A DNA stretch of 24,168 nucleotides, from NCBI GenBank assembly GCA_041908795.1, contig JAYRER010000003.1:1-24168 (forward strand). Direction: 5' to 3'. Under the pieces are notes generated by a model. The model was given only the letters and a program-made list of their open reading frames with translations. It had not been told where the DNA came from and did no database searches. Origin of the DNA: CAYLHB01 sp041908795. Its GTDB lineage: Bacteria > Patescibacteriota > Minisyncoccia > Phycocordibacterales > UBA12088. Numbering within the stretch: position 1 is the stretch's first letter; the number at the start of each line of letters is the position of its first letter. A program made the position numbers and the translations under genes. Below are positions 7,359-13,935 of the stretch, in pieces.

Positions 7359-7598
7359 ATGCGCAGGCATATCAAACTTTTACTCGGATGGACATTTCTC
7401 TTTTTGGGCGCACTTGGACTCGTGTTACCCTTTTTACAAGGGATGCTGTTCATTCTTATGGGGATACTACTTCTCTCGGGTACAAGTGAGTGGGCGACGC
7501 GCGTTGAGCAGGAGTTTTCTAGGCGATTTCCCGAAACTACAGGAAAGGCCTTGCGTCAGATACATCGTATTAAGAAGATGTTGAGACTTTTGGAGTAG
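7359..7598 (+). CDS. Small membrane protein, DUF454/PGPGW-like
   Basis: The 79-residue product has two hydrophobic helices in a hairpin (about residues 7-40, WTFLFLGALGLVLPFLQG then LFILMGILLLSG) followed by a basic amphipathic tail (RRFPETTGKALRQIHRIKKM). The pattern resembles the small DUF454/PGPGW-type inner-membrane proteins, whose role is not established. It has a Shine-Dalgarno-like AGAGG at 7348-7352, six nt before the ATG. It lies 38 nt after the preceding gene, consistent with a second operon position. Its last 29 bases overlap the end of the convergent capA-like gene. Confidence 0.75.
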   Translation: MRRHIKLLLGWTFLFLGALGLVLPFLQGMLFILMGILLLSGTSEWATRVEQEFSRRFPETTGKALRQIHRIKKMLRLLE

Positions 7599-8586
7599 AT
7601 GTCCCGCATGTGCTGGTAAGAGTGCGACCATCTCGTGAGAGTTCAATAAAAGATGATTCTGTCACTGTTCCTTGAGAGGAAAACTCAACCTTAAGCAGGA
7701 GACCACAACGGACATCATTGGAAAAGTACTGATCAAACACAAAATTTCCGAGAGAGTAAAAAATAGGAACTCCTTGGTACACCTCACTATCTTGTATGAC
7801 ATGTGGATGAGCACCGACCACAAGATCCGCACCCGCATCCACCCAAACACGTGCGAGTGTTCGCTCTCGCGTGTTCGCCTTTGTATCGTACTCTTCGCCC
7901 CAATGCGGCATAACAACCACAAAGGTACTCGTAGCTTCCGTGCGTAAGCGCTGGGTGAGTACATTCGCATCATCTTCACCAAATTCATTGTAAGCATAGA
8001 GTGCAACTAACCCAGCACTCGTGCTTGCGAGCGCGGGTTGATAGGGATTTTCTGGGTCGCCAAAATGAAGGAGTTTTTTTGATTTCATAAATGCGCGAGT
8101 CTCATCCAAGCCCGCTATACCAAAATTCATGGAATGATTGTTACCAAGTGAAAGTGCGTCAAACCCGCATGCGTGGAGTGCATCGAGGGATGTGGAAGCG
8201 AAGGTGAACGTGTAATGGTTGGGTCCGTCTTGAAGGTAGTTTGTCACCGATTTCATTGAGGTTACCGGCCCCTCAAGGTTGCCTACGGTAAGCTCTACTG
8301 AATTCGTTGTTGAGCAGACATCCTCAAGGATCTTGTCATAGCCAAGTATGTTTGCGCGAGAGCGAATATATCTGTCAAACATAATGTCGCCGACAAACAA
8401 CAAGGTTGAGGTCGCCACAGGTGGAGCGGATGTGGCTATTTGCGTGAGTGAAGATGTTGAATGACGAATCTCACGCGCTTTGATGAACGAGGTGGATGGT
8501 GGAATCGAGCCAGGCACGTCAAGAAAGGCACCTAAAAAGGCATTTACTCCAAAAAGTGCGATTCCTAGTGCGAGAAGCAAGTGCAT
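7570..8586 (-). CDS. CapA-family protein (metallophosphoesterase-like fold)
   Basis: The 338-residue product has an N-terminal signal anchor (about residues 2-20), a Ser/Thr-rich linker and a CapA domain. Family motifs in order are VGDIMFDRY, VGNLEGPVT, LGNNHSMNFG, MPHWGEEY, and GAHPHVIQ followed by YSLGNFVFDQYF. CapA homologues belong to the calcineurin-like superfamily and take part in poly-gamma-glutamate capsule attachment in Bacillus. In genomes lacking capBC, as far as this window shows, the substrate is unknown, and an envelope polymer hydrolase or phosphatase is as likely. The ATG at 8584-8586 is preferred over the frame opening at 8622, because TACTAT ends 7 nt before it. The C-terminal tail is Thr/Ser-rich. 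Confidence 0.9.
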   Translation of the reverse strand: MHLLLALGIALFGVNAFLGAFLDVPGSIPPSTSFIKAREIRHSTSSLTQIATSAPPVATSTLLFVGDIMFDRYIRSRANILGYDKILEDVCSTTNSVELTVGNLEGPVTSMKSVTNYLQDGPNHYTFTFASTSLDALHACGFDALSLGNNHSMNFGIAGLDETRAFMKSKKLLHFGDPENPYQPALASTSAGLVALYAYNEFGEDDANVLTQRLRTEATSTFVVVMPHWGEEYDTKANTRERTLARVWVDAGADLVVGAHPHVIQDSEVYQGVPIFYSLGNFVFDQYFSNDVRCGLLLKVEFSSQGTVTESSFIELSRDGRTLTSTCGTSTPKVSTSS

Positions 8587-8593
8587 GAAACGT

Positions 8594-8599
8594 ATAGTA
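8594..8599 (-). promoter_or_regulatory. -10 element of the capA-like gene
   Basis: TACTAT on the minus strand ends 7 nt before the ATG at 8586. It shares the 54-bp space between divergent starts with the plus-strand promoter at 8624-8632. Confidence 0.45.
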
Positions 8600-8623
8600 C
8601 CGCACACATCAATACCACGCATC

Positions 8624-8632
8624 TGATATACT
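8624..8632 (+). promoter_or_regulatory. Extended -10 promoter of the 8641 gene
   Basis: TGA-TATACT ends 8 nt before the ATG at 8641, predicting a start site within a base or two of the start codon. Confidence 0.6.
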
Positions 8633-8640
8633 ACACGTAT

Positions 8641-9438
8641 ATGGTAAAAGGATTATTTCTTGCGGGCGTACTCGCCCTGATACTTTGGGCTCCGTGGATG
8701 GATCGAACGGGAGCAACGCAAGCAGGTCTTAACGTCGCAGGCCGACATCCTGACCTACTCACACTGTGCCGCGAGGGGGTAGCTACCTCAACTGAAGGTA
8801 TGGTGAGTTGGTACCCTTTCGGCCGCCTCGTTCACACATGTACCGGAGATTTCCGAGTAATGTTCTGGGGTGCCGTACTACCTCTCGCGAGCGTGCAAGC
8901 AAACTTGCCGCTACCTGAAATACAACCCGTACCCCTTTCATGTGCACAAATACTCAACACACTACAAGAACGCATGAGTACTACCAGTACGAGTGTTGAA
9001 CCCCTGTACCTAGGTGCGACTACAAGCATTAACTTCTTGTCGTGGCCTGGCGCTGAAAACTACACCTCAGCACTCAATGAAGGACTTGCAAAAGGACCAG
9101 TATTTGCAGGCAGGTATGCACTCGCAGATTGGAGCTGTGGTGTTGCATGCCAGGCACACGCCGTAATTGATATACCCTCAGGTAGAATTGTTGCAGGAGA
9201 TATAAAAAGTGAGTACGGGCTTGAATACTCTTTAGATAGTAACATTCTTGTTACCAACCCCGCAAAAAGGATTACCCTTCCCGAGGATGAGGATGTTGCA
9301 GTGTCCTCTCTTCTTTCTCTTGCTCGGACAGAGCGAGAGTACTATCGTATAGGTATTGACGAGATATCGGGGCTTCCCGCACTCACTCGAGTTTGTGTCG
9401 AAAATGCTGCGCTTGGCGTAGCGTCATTTACCCCTTAA
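8641..9438 (+). CDS. Exported protein of unknown function with a WSCGxxCQ motif
   Basis: The 265-residue product begins with a hydrophobic signal or anchor (VKGLFLAGVLALILWAPW). The middle contains two Cys-containing stretches (TLCREG and HTCTGDF) and a Ser/Thr run. The central to C-terminal part has GPVFAGRYALADWSCGVACQ then AVIDIPSGRIV (about residues 152-184). This resembles a pattern seen in uncharacterised bacterial exported proteins (roughly FAGHYxxxxWGCGxxCQ...IxDxxTG); I recall this only as a pattern and cannot name a family. Cys166 and Cys170 could form a disulfide or bind metal. A frame opening at 8581 is rejected because the promoter lies inside it. The peroxiredoxin gene follows after 10 nt, so a shared transcript and an envelope redox theme are possible. 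Confidence 0.8.
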   Translation: MVKGLFLAGVLALILWAPWMDRTGATQAGLNVAGRHPDLLTLCREGVATSTEGMVSWYPFGRLVHTCTGDFRVMFWGAVLPLASVQANLPLPEIQPVPLSCAQILNTLQERMSTTSTSVEPLYLGATTSINFLSWPGAENYTSALNEGLAKGPVFAGRYALADWSCGVACQAHAVIDIPSGRIVAGDIKSEYGLEYSLDSNILVTNPAKRITLPEDEDVAVSSLLSLARTEREYYRIGIDEISGLPALTRVCVENAALGVASFTP

Positions 9439-9448
9439 TATCAAAGCC

Positions 9449-9946
9449 ATGCTTCATCCAGGAGACACTTTGCCGCTCGATCTTACGTTCAAAGATCAAG
9501 TAGGTGCCAGTAGTACATTTAGCAACTTTTTGGGTTCATGGGTCGTTGTGTACTTTTATCCGAAAGACAATACACCCGGATGTACTGTTGAAGCGGAGGA
9601 ATTTCGTGATCGCGTGGAAGAGTTCGCTTCTCTCGGTGCGAAAGTGATCGGAGTGAGCCGTGACTCGTGCGAATCACACCAGCGCTTCATTGAAAAAAAG
9701 TTACTTAACTTTACGCTCGTTGCAGATACCAACCATGCACTCATGAGCGCTTTTGGTACATGGGGTAAGCGTGAATTTATGGGTCGTACGTACCTCGGCA
9801 CTTCGCGCTCCACCTTCCTTATTGATCCGGAAGGGAAAGTGAATGCGGTGTGGATGATAGTAAAACCCTCAGGTCACGCGCAAGAAGTACTGGGTAAGTT
9901 GCGTGATGCGGTCACTGCACGTGGAAAGAAGAATCCTTCACAGTAA
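9449..9946 (+). CDS. bcp: Peroxiredoxin, PrxQ/BCP subfamily
   Basis: This thiol peroxidase of 165 residues reduces hydrogen peroxide and organic hydroperoxides, usually with thioredoxin as reductant. The active site YPKDNTPGCTVEAEEFRD carries the peroxidatic Cys45 with the conserved Thr/Pro context. Position 50, the resolving Cys in E. coli BCP (CTVQAC), is Glu here. The only other Cys is Cys74 (RDSCESH), so the enzyme is either 1-Cys or uses a non-classical partner. The remaining family marks are GVSRDS, AFGTWGKREFMGRTYLGTSRSTFLID, here cited as GTWGKREFMG and TSRSTFLID, and the C-terminal helix. No signal peptide is present, so it is cytosolic. It starts 10 nt after the previous gene without a clear Shine-Dalgarno. 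Confidence 0.96.
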   Translation: MLHPGDTLPLDLTFKDQVGASSTFSNFLGSWVVVYFYPKDNTPGCTVEAEEFRDRVEEFASLGAKVIGVSRDSCESHQRFIEKKLLNFTLVADTNHALMSAFGTWGKREFMGRTYLGTSRSTFLIDPEGKVNAVWMIVKPSGHAQEVLGKLRDAVTARGKKNPSQ

Positions 9947-9985
9947 CTTCATGTACATTGATGAATTCTATGGAGACTTGGGAGG

Positions 9986-9998
9986 TCACGTTACGTGA
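9986..9998. promoter_or_regulatory. Palindrome upstream of doxX, possible operator
   Basis: TCACGT-T-ACGTGA is a perfect 13-bp odd palindrome in the 114-bp gap between the peroxiredoxin and DoxX genes. A weak -10-like TATAGG lies at 10002-10007. The rest of the gap is AT-rich towards 10060 and shows no clear promoter adjacent to the start codon. A copy of CTTCATGTACA, also found before hsp20, lies at 9947-9957. Confidence 0.35.
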
Positions 9999-10060
9999 GG
10001 ATATAGGTTACACCAGCGCACGCTATTACAAATTAATTACTTAGTCAGTTAACAATAATT

Positions 10061-10507
10061 ATGATACAACTACCACTTTTGTCATGCACTTGTAGCGAGT
10101 CGTATCACGACTATGCGCCACTTGTGTTGCGAGTTGTTGCCGGTGCAATATTCTTGGTACACGGACTGGACAAACTGAAACAAGGTCTCGAGGGAACGGC
10201 TGGTTTTCTTGCGGGACTTGGCTTTCCCGCCGCCACTCTGTTTGCAATTCTTCTCATTGCTGTTGAGGTGCTCGGAGGTCTTGCACTCATACTCGGACTC
10301 TACACTCATTGGGCCGCAAAGCTCTTGGCAATCGTAGCGGCGGTTGCATTCTTCACCGTACACCTAGAAAACGGATTTAGTGTACGTGATGGTGGGTACG
10401 AGTACATCGCGCTCCTCTTTGCAGTGACGGTTGTGCTTGTGCTCACGGGCGCGGGTAAGTACTCACTCGACACGCACCTCGCCACAATGGTAGGGGAGAA
10501 AAAGTAA
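10061..10507 (+). CDS. DoxX-family membrane protein
   Basis: The 148-residue product has four hydrophobic helices in the DoxX/SURF4-like arrangement: LRVVAGAIFLVHGLDKLKQG, then AATLFAILLIAVEVLGGLALILG, LLAIVAAVAFFTVHL, and YIALLFAVTVVLVLTGAG. The first helix ends in the typical HGxxKL pattern. DoxX proteins are poorly understood. In mycobacteria one member works with superoxide dismutase and a thiosulfate sulfurtransferase in thiol-oxidative stress, which would suit the adjacent peroxiredoxin gene; that link is inference. The short N-terminus contains a CTC motif (SCTCSES). The start is the first ATG after an in-frame stop, with no Shine-Dalgarno. Confidence 0.88.
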   Translation: MIQLPLLSCTCSESYHDYAPLVLRVVAGAIFLVHGLDKLKQGLEGTAGFLAGLGFPAATLFAILLIAVEVLGGLALILGLYTHWAAKLLAIVAAVAFFTVHLENGFSVRDGGYEYIALLFAVTVVLVLTGAGKYSLDTHLATMVGEKK

Positions 10508-10514
10508 CACGAGC

Positions 10515-11267
10515 ATGCGGACAATGTTTCGCTTCGTGCTTCTGTTAACGGTCCTCCTACTCGTAGGCATGGGTGCGTACTTCTACCTGTTCAGTGGTGA
10601 GAAGAGCATGAATCTGGTGATGGATTTTGCTTCGTGTGAAAAGCGCTACCCGGTCATGGAAACGTATCCGCGCCAATGCGTCACACCGAGTGGACAATCG
10701 TTTATCGAACAAAAAGTGACACGTGAGGTACTCACCTACACAAGCAGTTTCGGAGACTACACGTTTGAGTACTACGGGCAAAATGGGGAGCATGCAGGGT
10801 ACGTGCTCGTTGAGCCCGACATTGCTACCACAAGTGATCTGACGCTCATGCGCGTAGAGCTTTGGCGGGGAGACGAGTATGAGGAGTTCGCCAGTAGTAA
10901 CGATGCTCGTGAAGCACCTCCCCACATTAGCGTGACCACCCATGCTGATACAGGCGACTCGCTTGTTGATTGGGCGAAGCGCGCACTTGAGGGGAGTGGG
11001 GCTCCTACAAGTTCTCCGGAACTTACCACCCTCGCAGGCTCTAGTGCGGTGCGTGTATCGGGAAGCGGTCTCTACCTGTTCGACACAGTGGTGGTGATGA
11101 ACAAGGGAAAGGTCTATGAACTGCGTGGTGAGTACATGGACCTCAATGACACGCTACGCAATGATTTTGTGACACTCCTAGGTTCGTGGACGTGGTTGAG
11201 TGAGACATCAATCGAGAACAATGTAGCCACAACCACGAGTACGACCACTGCACCATCGATACCATAA
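10515..11267 (+). CDS. Membrane-anchored extracytoplasmic protein of unknown function
   Basis: The 250-residue product has an N-terminal transmembrane segment (FRFVLLLTVLLLVGMGAYFYLF) followed by a short Cys-containing module, DFASCEKRYPVMETYPRQC then TPSGQSFIE. Similar ...C...YPRQC...G..F.E segments are common in exported proteins of Patescibacteria; I cannot name a Pfam family for it. A larger domain of mixed strands follows (about residues 65-225, with VEPDIATTSDLTLMRVELW and MNKGKVYELRG). The protein ends in a Thr/Ser run (VATTTSTTTAPS). It begins 7 nt after the DoxX stop, so the two genes almost certainly share a transcript. The two Cys of the first module could form a disulfide outside the cell. 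Confidence 0.8.
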   Translation: MRTMFRFVLLLTVLLLVGMGAYFYLFSGEKSMNLVMDFASCEKRYPVMETYPRQCVTPSGQSFIEQKVTREVLTYTSSFGDYTFEYYGQNGEHAGYVLVEPDIATTSDLTLMRVELWRGDEYEEFASSNDAREAPPHISVTTHADTGDSLVDWAKRALEGSGAPTSSPELTTLAGSSAVRVSGSGLYLFDTVVVMNKGKVYELRGEYMDLNDTLRNDFVTLLGSWTWLSETSIENNVATTTSTTTAPSIP

Positions 11268-11411
11268 AACATCTCCAAACGTTTTGTTCCGTTAGTGGTG
11301 GTTGAGTACAGACGGTTTCCCGTCGCATGTTTCATACTAGGCACCACGTGTTTTGAGCCATTCAAAAAGCGTTGCGTAAGTGGACAATGTGCTTCCTTGG
11401 ATACATACTCG

Positions 11412-11420
11412 TGCTATACT
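11412..11420 (+). promoter_or_regulatory. Extended -10 promoter of the 11428 gene
   Basis: TGC-TATACT ends 7 nt before the ATG at 11428, again leaderless geometry. The preceding 140 bases (11268-11411) show no gene, hairpin or repeat that I can support. Confidence 0.6.
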
Positions 11421-11427
11421 CGCGACT

Positions 11428-11883
11428 ATGCGCATGGAAGGTCAAACCCACACTGATGCGCACGTCAATGAACGTGCGAAGTGTGTGGCTCCTATTGTTG
11501 AGAGGGGACGGAAAGTACTCGACGCGGTGCGAGAGACGGTGCGCGAGCATCCTATTGTAACAATTGGAGGAAAGAACTTCGAGTTTTCTCCAGAAAAAAA
11601 TCCGGGAGAAGTTTCGATTGCGAAAATTCAAGCAATAAAAGGAGAAGTTGAGAATCTTGCAGAGCAAGCTGCAAATGACAACGATCCTTCGGCAGAGCAA
11701 GCTGCGCGATTGATCAAGCACGCACTTTCGGGATTGGAAGCGTTTTTCGGTAGCCTCGAAGATGCGCGTACGTATGACCCAGTGCTTGGTTCGTTCATTG
11801 ATGACCTTTTGCGTGAAGTGGGAACATCCGAACTGGATGACGTGAACCAAGAGGGAGAAACGCAAGTCTCAAAGGCTGCGTAG
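11428..11883 (+). CDS. Hypothetical cytosolic protein
   Basis: I do not recognise this 151-residue protein. It is hydrophilic, with no signal peptide or transmembrane segment. It is predicted largely helical: RGRKVLDAVRETVREHP, then a short beta-like piece (IVTIGGKNFEFS), then long acidic helices (IQAIKGEVENLAEQAAND and AEQAARLIKHALSGLEAFFGS). The frame is open from 11380, but the extended -10 at 11412-11420 shows that the ATG at 11428 is the start. The gene for a GH15-like protein begins 15 nt after its stop, so the two are probably one transcript and may be functionally linked. Confidence 0.75.
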   Translation: MRMEGQTHTDAHVNERAKCVAPIVERGRKVLDAVRETVREHPIVTIGGKNFEFSPEKNPGEVSIAKIQAIKGEVENLAEQAANDNDPSAEQAARLIKHALSGLEAFFGSLEDARTYDPVLGSFIDDLLREVGTSELDDVNQEGETQVSKAA

Positions 11884-11898
11884 CGGCACATAGAAACT

Positions 11899-12951
11899 GT
11901 GGACATTCACAACGAAATCACTCGTCACCTTGATATCCTGCGGGGCCTGCGTGCGCCGAGCGGGTTGTTTCTTGCGGCCGCACAGCAGGGGGTTTCGACC
12001 GGCTACGACAAGGCGTGGTTGCGCGACAACTTTTACTCGGTGATGGCGTTTGAGGCGATGGGCGAGTGGGACGTGGCCCACCAAACGTGGCACGCGCTCC
12101 TCGACATATTCCTCAAACACGAGGAGAAAATCAATTGGGCTATCAATGAGCGGCCACGCTTCACCTACCAGTACATCCACGCGCGGTACCACCCTGAAAC
12201 GTTTGAAGAGTTTTGGGAAGAGTGGGGAAACAAGCAGAACGACGCGGTGGGATGTATCCTCTACGCACTTGGTAGGCTTGAGAAAGAGGGTCACAGTGCC
12301 CTGCGTAACGACGATGATCGTCGTATGGTCCAACGACTTGTTGACTACCTCGGTACGGTTGAATATTGGAACGATCCTGACAATGGTGTATGGGAAGAGT
12401 ACGAAGAGGTCCACGCTTCCTCAGTGGGTGCATGTGTCGCCGGACTCACCGCGGTAGGCGAAGCGAGTATTGCAAAAGTGCCGCAGGAGTTCATTGAAAG
12501 AGGTCACAGCGCACTTGCGAACCTGCTCCCACGGGAGTCACAAACCAAGTTCACGGATCTGGCGCTTCTCTCCCTCATTTTTCCGTACGCTATCGTACCC
12601 GATGCCGTCGCCGACCTCATACTCTCAAACCTAGAGTACCACCTCACACGCGACAAAGGGGTGATTCGCTACAAAAACGATCGCTACTACAATAAAAATG
12701 AGGACGGCACGAGCGAAGAAGCCGAGTGGACTATGGGTTTCCCCTGGCTCTCCATTATCTACCGCGAGCGGGGCGACCACGTACACGCAGATTACTGGCT
12801 GGAGGAGGCACGAAAAGCGCTCGACAGCGAGGGTAAGTTACCTGAGCTTTACTATTCACACACACCCGACCCTAATGAAAATAATCCACTCGGCTGGGCA
12901 GAATCGCTCTACGTTGTCGCACTCAAGAAGAAGTTAGACTTGGGGCGGTAG
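11899..12951 (+). CDS. GH15 / phosphorylase-kinase-alpha-like (alpha/alpha)6 glycosidase
   Basis: The 350-residue cytosolic protein has the marks of glycoside hydrolase family 15 and the related phosphorylase kinase alpha subunit. These are YDKAWLRDNFYSVMAF (about residues 36-51), WGNKQNDAVGCILYAL (109-124), GVWEEYEEVHASSVGACVAGL (163-183, like the WE...E.NASSVGMA segment of the kinase alpha subunit), the helical segment EEAEWTMGFPWLSIIY and the end LPELYYSHTPDPNENNPLGWAES. Family members cleave terminal alpha-glucose from starch-like or trehalose-like substrates by inversion. The acidic pair here probably lies in WEE near residues 166-167 and in the final part. It is shorter than typical bacterial GH15 enzymes because the N-terminal beta-sandwich is missing. 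The start is GTG, without a Shine-Dalgarno. No other glycogen gene is in the window. Confidence 0.85.
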   Translation: MDIHNEITRHLDILRGLRAPSGLFLAAAQQGVSTGYDKAWLRDNFYSVMAFEAMGEWDVAHQTWHALLDIFLKHEEKINWAINERPRFTYQYIHARYHPETFEEFWEEWGNKQNDAVGCILYALGRLEKEGHSALRNDDDRRMVQRLVDYLGTVEYWNDPDNGVWEEYEEVHASSVGACVAGLTAVGEASIAKVPQEFIERGHSALANLLPRESQTKFTDLALLSLIFPYAIVPDAVADLILSNLEYHLTRDKGVIRYKNDRYYNKNEDGTSEEAEWTMGFPWLSIIYRERGDHVHADYWLEEARKALDSEGKLPELYYSHTPDPNENNPLGWAESLYVVALKKKLDLGR

Positions 12952-12984
12952 CTTCATATTTCCTTCATGTACGCTTCATGTACA
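12952..12984 (+). repeat. Three 11-bp direct repeats in the hsp20 control region
   Basis: CTTCATATTTC (12952), CTTCATGTACG (12963) and CTTCATGTACA (12974) are head-to-tail copies with exactly 11-bp spacing. The first begins on the base after the GH15 stop codon. All share CTTCAT; the last two share ten bases. Spacing near one DNA turn suggests binding sites on one helix face. Confidence 0.65.
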
Positions 12985-13000
12985 ATGGCTTCGTTATAAG
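12981..13000 (+). promoter_or_regulatory. Candidate -10 elements of hsp20
   Basis: TACAAT (12981-12986) overlaps the third direct repeat and TATAAG (12995-13000) lies 14 nt before the ATG. They would give leaders of about 22 or 8 nt. Neither has a recognisable -35, and no Shine-Dalgarno is present. The missing -35 and the adjacent repeats suggest regulated rather than constitutive transcription. Confidence 0.4.
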
Positions 13001-13014
13001 CTAACGCAAACACT

Positions 13015-13428
13015 ATGTCACTCATTAAATGGGAACCGTTCGATGATTTAGACAGGTTTTTCAACGATGTTGCGACACCCGCATTGGGGAGAATGGGGTT
13101 CGATATGGCAGTCGATCTTTATGAAGAGGGAAACAACTACGTAGCCACAATGAGTTTACCAGGAGTGGAAGGTGAAAAAATCGACGTTGCCGTCGAAGGC
13201 AACTATCTTCGAGTTTCCGCTCGACGCGAGGAAGAGAAGGAACAAAAAGGTAAGCAGTTCTACAGCAAAGAAATACGACGTGGAAGTTTTGAGAGGGCGC
13301 TCCGTCTTCCGGAACCGGTAAACGAAACGAAGGTCATTGCAGAATACAAAGATGGTGTACTCAAGATAACACTCCCGAAACTTGGTGAAAAATCACGTGG
13401 AAAGGTGAAAGTAACGGTTAAAAAGTAG
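13015..13428 (+). CDS. Hsp20 / small heat-shock protein (alpha-crystallin family)
   Basis: This 137-residue ATP-independent holdase binds unfolding proteins as oligomers during stress. The short N-terminal arm (SLIKWEPFDDLDRFFNDV) is typical of bacterial class A sHSPs. The alpha-crystallin domain spans about residues 29-122, with MAVDLYEEGNNYVATMSLPGV at its start and the family signature YKDGVLKITLPK near its end. The C-terminal tail GKVKVTVKK gives a V-x-V version of the I-x-I motif that packs against neighbouring subunits. It lies between the direct repeats at 12952 and a strong dyad at 13459. Confidence 0.96.
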   Translation: MSLIKWEPFDDLDRFFNDVATPALGRMGFDMAVDLYEEGNNYVATMSLPGVEGEKIDVAVEGNYLRVSARREEEKEQKGKQFYSKEIRRGSFERALRLPEPVNETKVIAEYKDGVLKITLPKLGEKSRGKVKVTVKK

Positions 13429-13458
13429 GATCAAGGAATTTAGGGAGACGCATTGAAT

Positions 13459-13499
13459 CTACGACCCCCGCAAGTTGACAGCCGCTGCGGGGGTCGTAG
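13459..13499. terminator. 14-bp perfect dyad after hsp20 (terminator or operator)
   Basis: CTACGACCCCCGCA (13459-13472) pairs perfectly with 13486-13499 around a 13-nt loop. It lies 30 bases after the hsp20 stop and is GC-rich, but no U-tract follows. The loop contains the consensus -35 TTGACA of the next gene, so the dyad might equally be a repressor site. Confidence 0.6.
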
Positions 13500-13502
13500 C
13501 AT
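13475..13502 (+). promoter_or_regulatory. Promoter of the 13509 gene, embedded in the dyad
   Basis: TTGACA (13475-13480), a 16-nt spacer and TAGCAT (13497-13502) end 6 nt before the ATG at 13509, which is leaderless geometry. The -35 is in the dyad loop and the right arm fills the spacer and overlaps the first half of the -10. Confidence 0.5.
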
Positions 13503-13508
13503 GTATAT

Positions 13509-13838
13509 ATGGAAAGGATATTTGAATCGAAAGTGGGCAACATATTGGTCATACTGTATGCACTTCTTACAATAGGTATTCCTGCCTTCTCACTCATCTG
13601 TACCGCATCGTACTGTGCACCTCTTGTAGTGGTACCAATACTCCCTTGGGTGCTCATAGTCCGCGACCTCGGACTAAATGTACCGTTTGCGACATACCCC
13701 TTGTTTGTACTTCTCAACGTAGTGGCGTGCTACTTCGTAGGTGCAATACTCGAGCATACCTACCACTTTTGTAAGGCGGGTTTTTTACGTAACAGGTCGG
13801 GACTGTTTTCAGGTAAACGTACGCAGCGTAGCTTGTAG
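13509..13838 (+). CDS. Small hypothetical membrane protein
   Basis: The 109-residue product has about three hydrophobic helices: VGNILVILYALLTIGIPAFSLI, then PLVVVPILPWVLIV, and YPLFVLLNVVACYFVGAIL. A short basic tail (FLRNRSGLFSGKRTQRSL) probably stays in the cytoplasm. I recognise no family. Support for it as a gene is the well-placed TTGACA/TAGCAT promoter, the absence of another gene in the stretch and the clear membrane topology. It appears monocistronic, with a 97-bp gap to the next gene. Confidence 0.65.
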   Translation: MERIFESKVGNILVILYALLTIGIPAFSLICTASYCAPLVVVPILPWVLIVRDLGLNVPFATYPLFVLLNVVACYFVGAILEHTYHFCKAGFLRNRSGLFSGKRTQRSL

Positions 13839-13901
13839 TGTGTACGACAAGTACGCAGACGACAGCTGTGCACAGCACATTGTGATTGTGGTGTGCGTGT
13901 G

Positions 13902-13928
13902 TACACTGTAGGTATTACATGTAACACC
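13902..13928 (+). promoter_or_regulatory. Promoter and palindrome before the beta-propeller gene
   Basis: TACACT (13902-13907), with TTGTGA 16 nt upstream (13880-13885), could be the promoter, giving a leader of about 22 nt. The leader carries GGTATTACATGTAACACC (13911-13928), a palindrome with eight of nine pairs matching, a plausible operator. No Shine-Dalgarno is visible. Confidence 0.35.
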
Positions 13929-13935
13929 TCCAACT

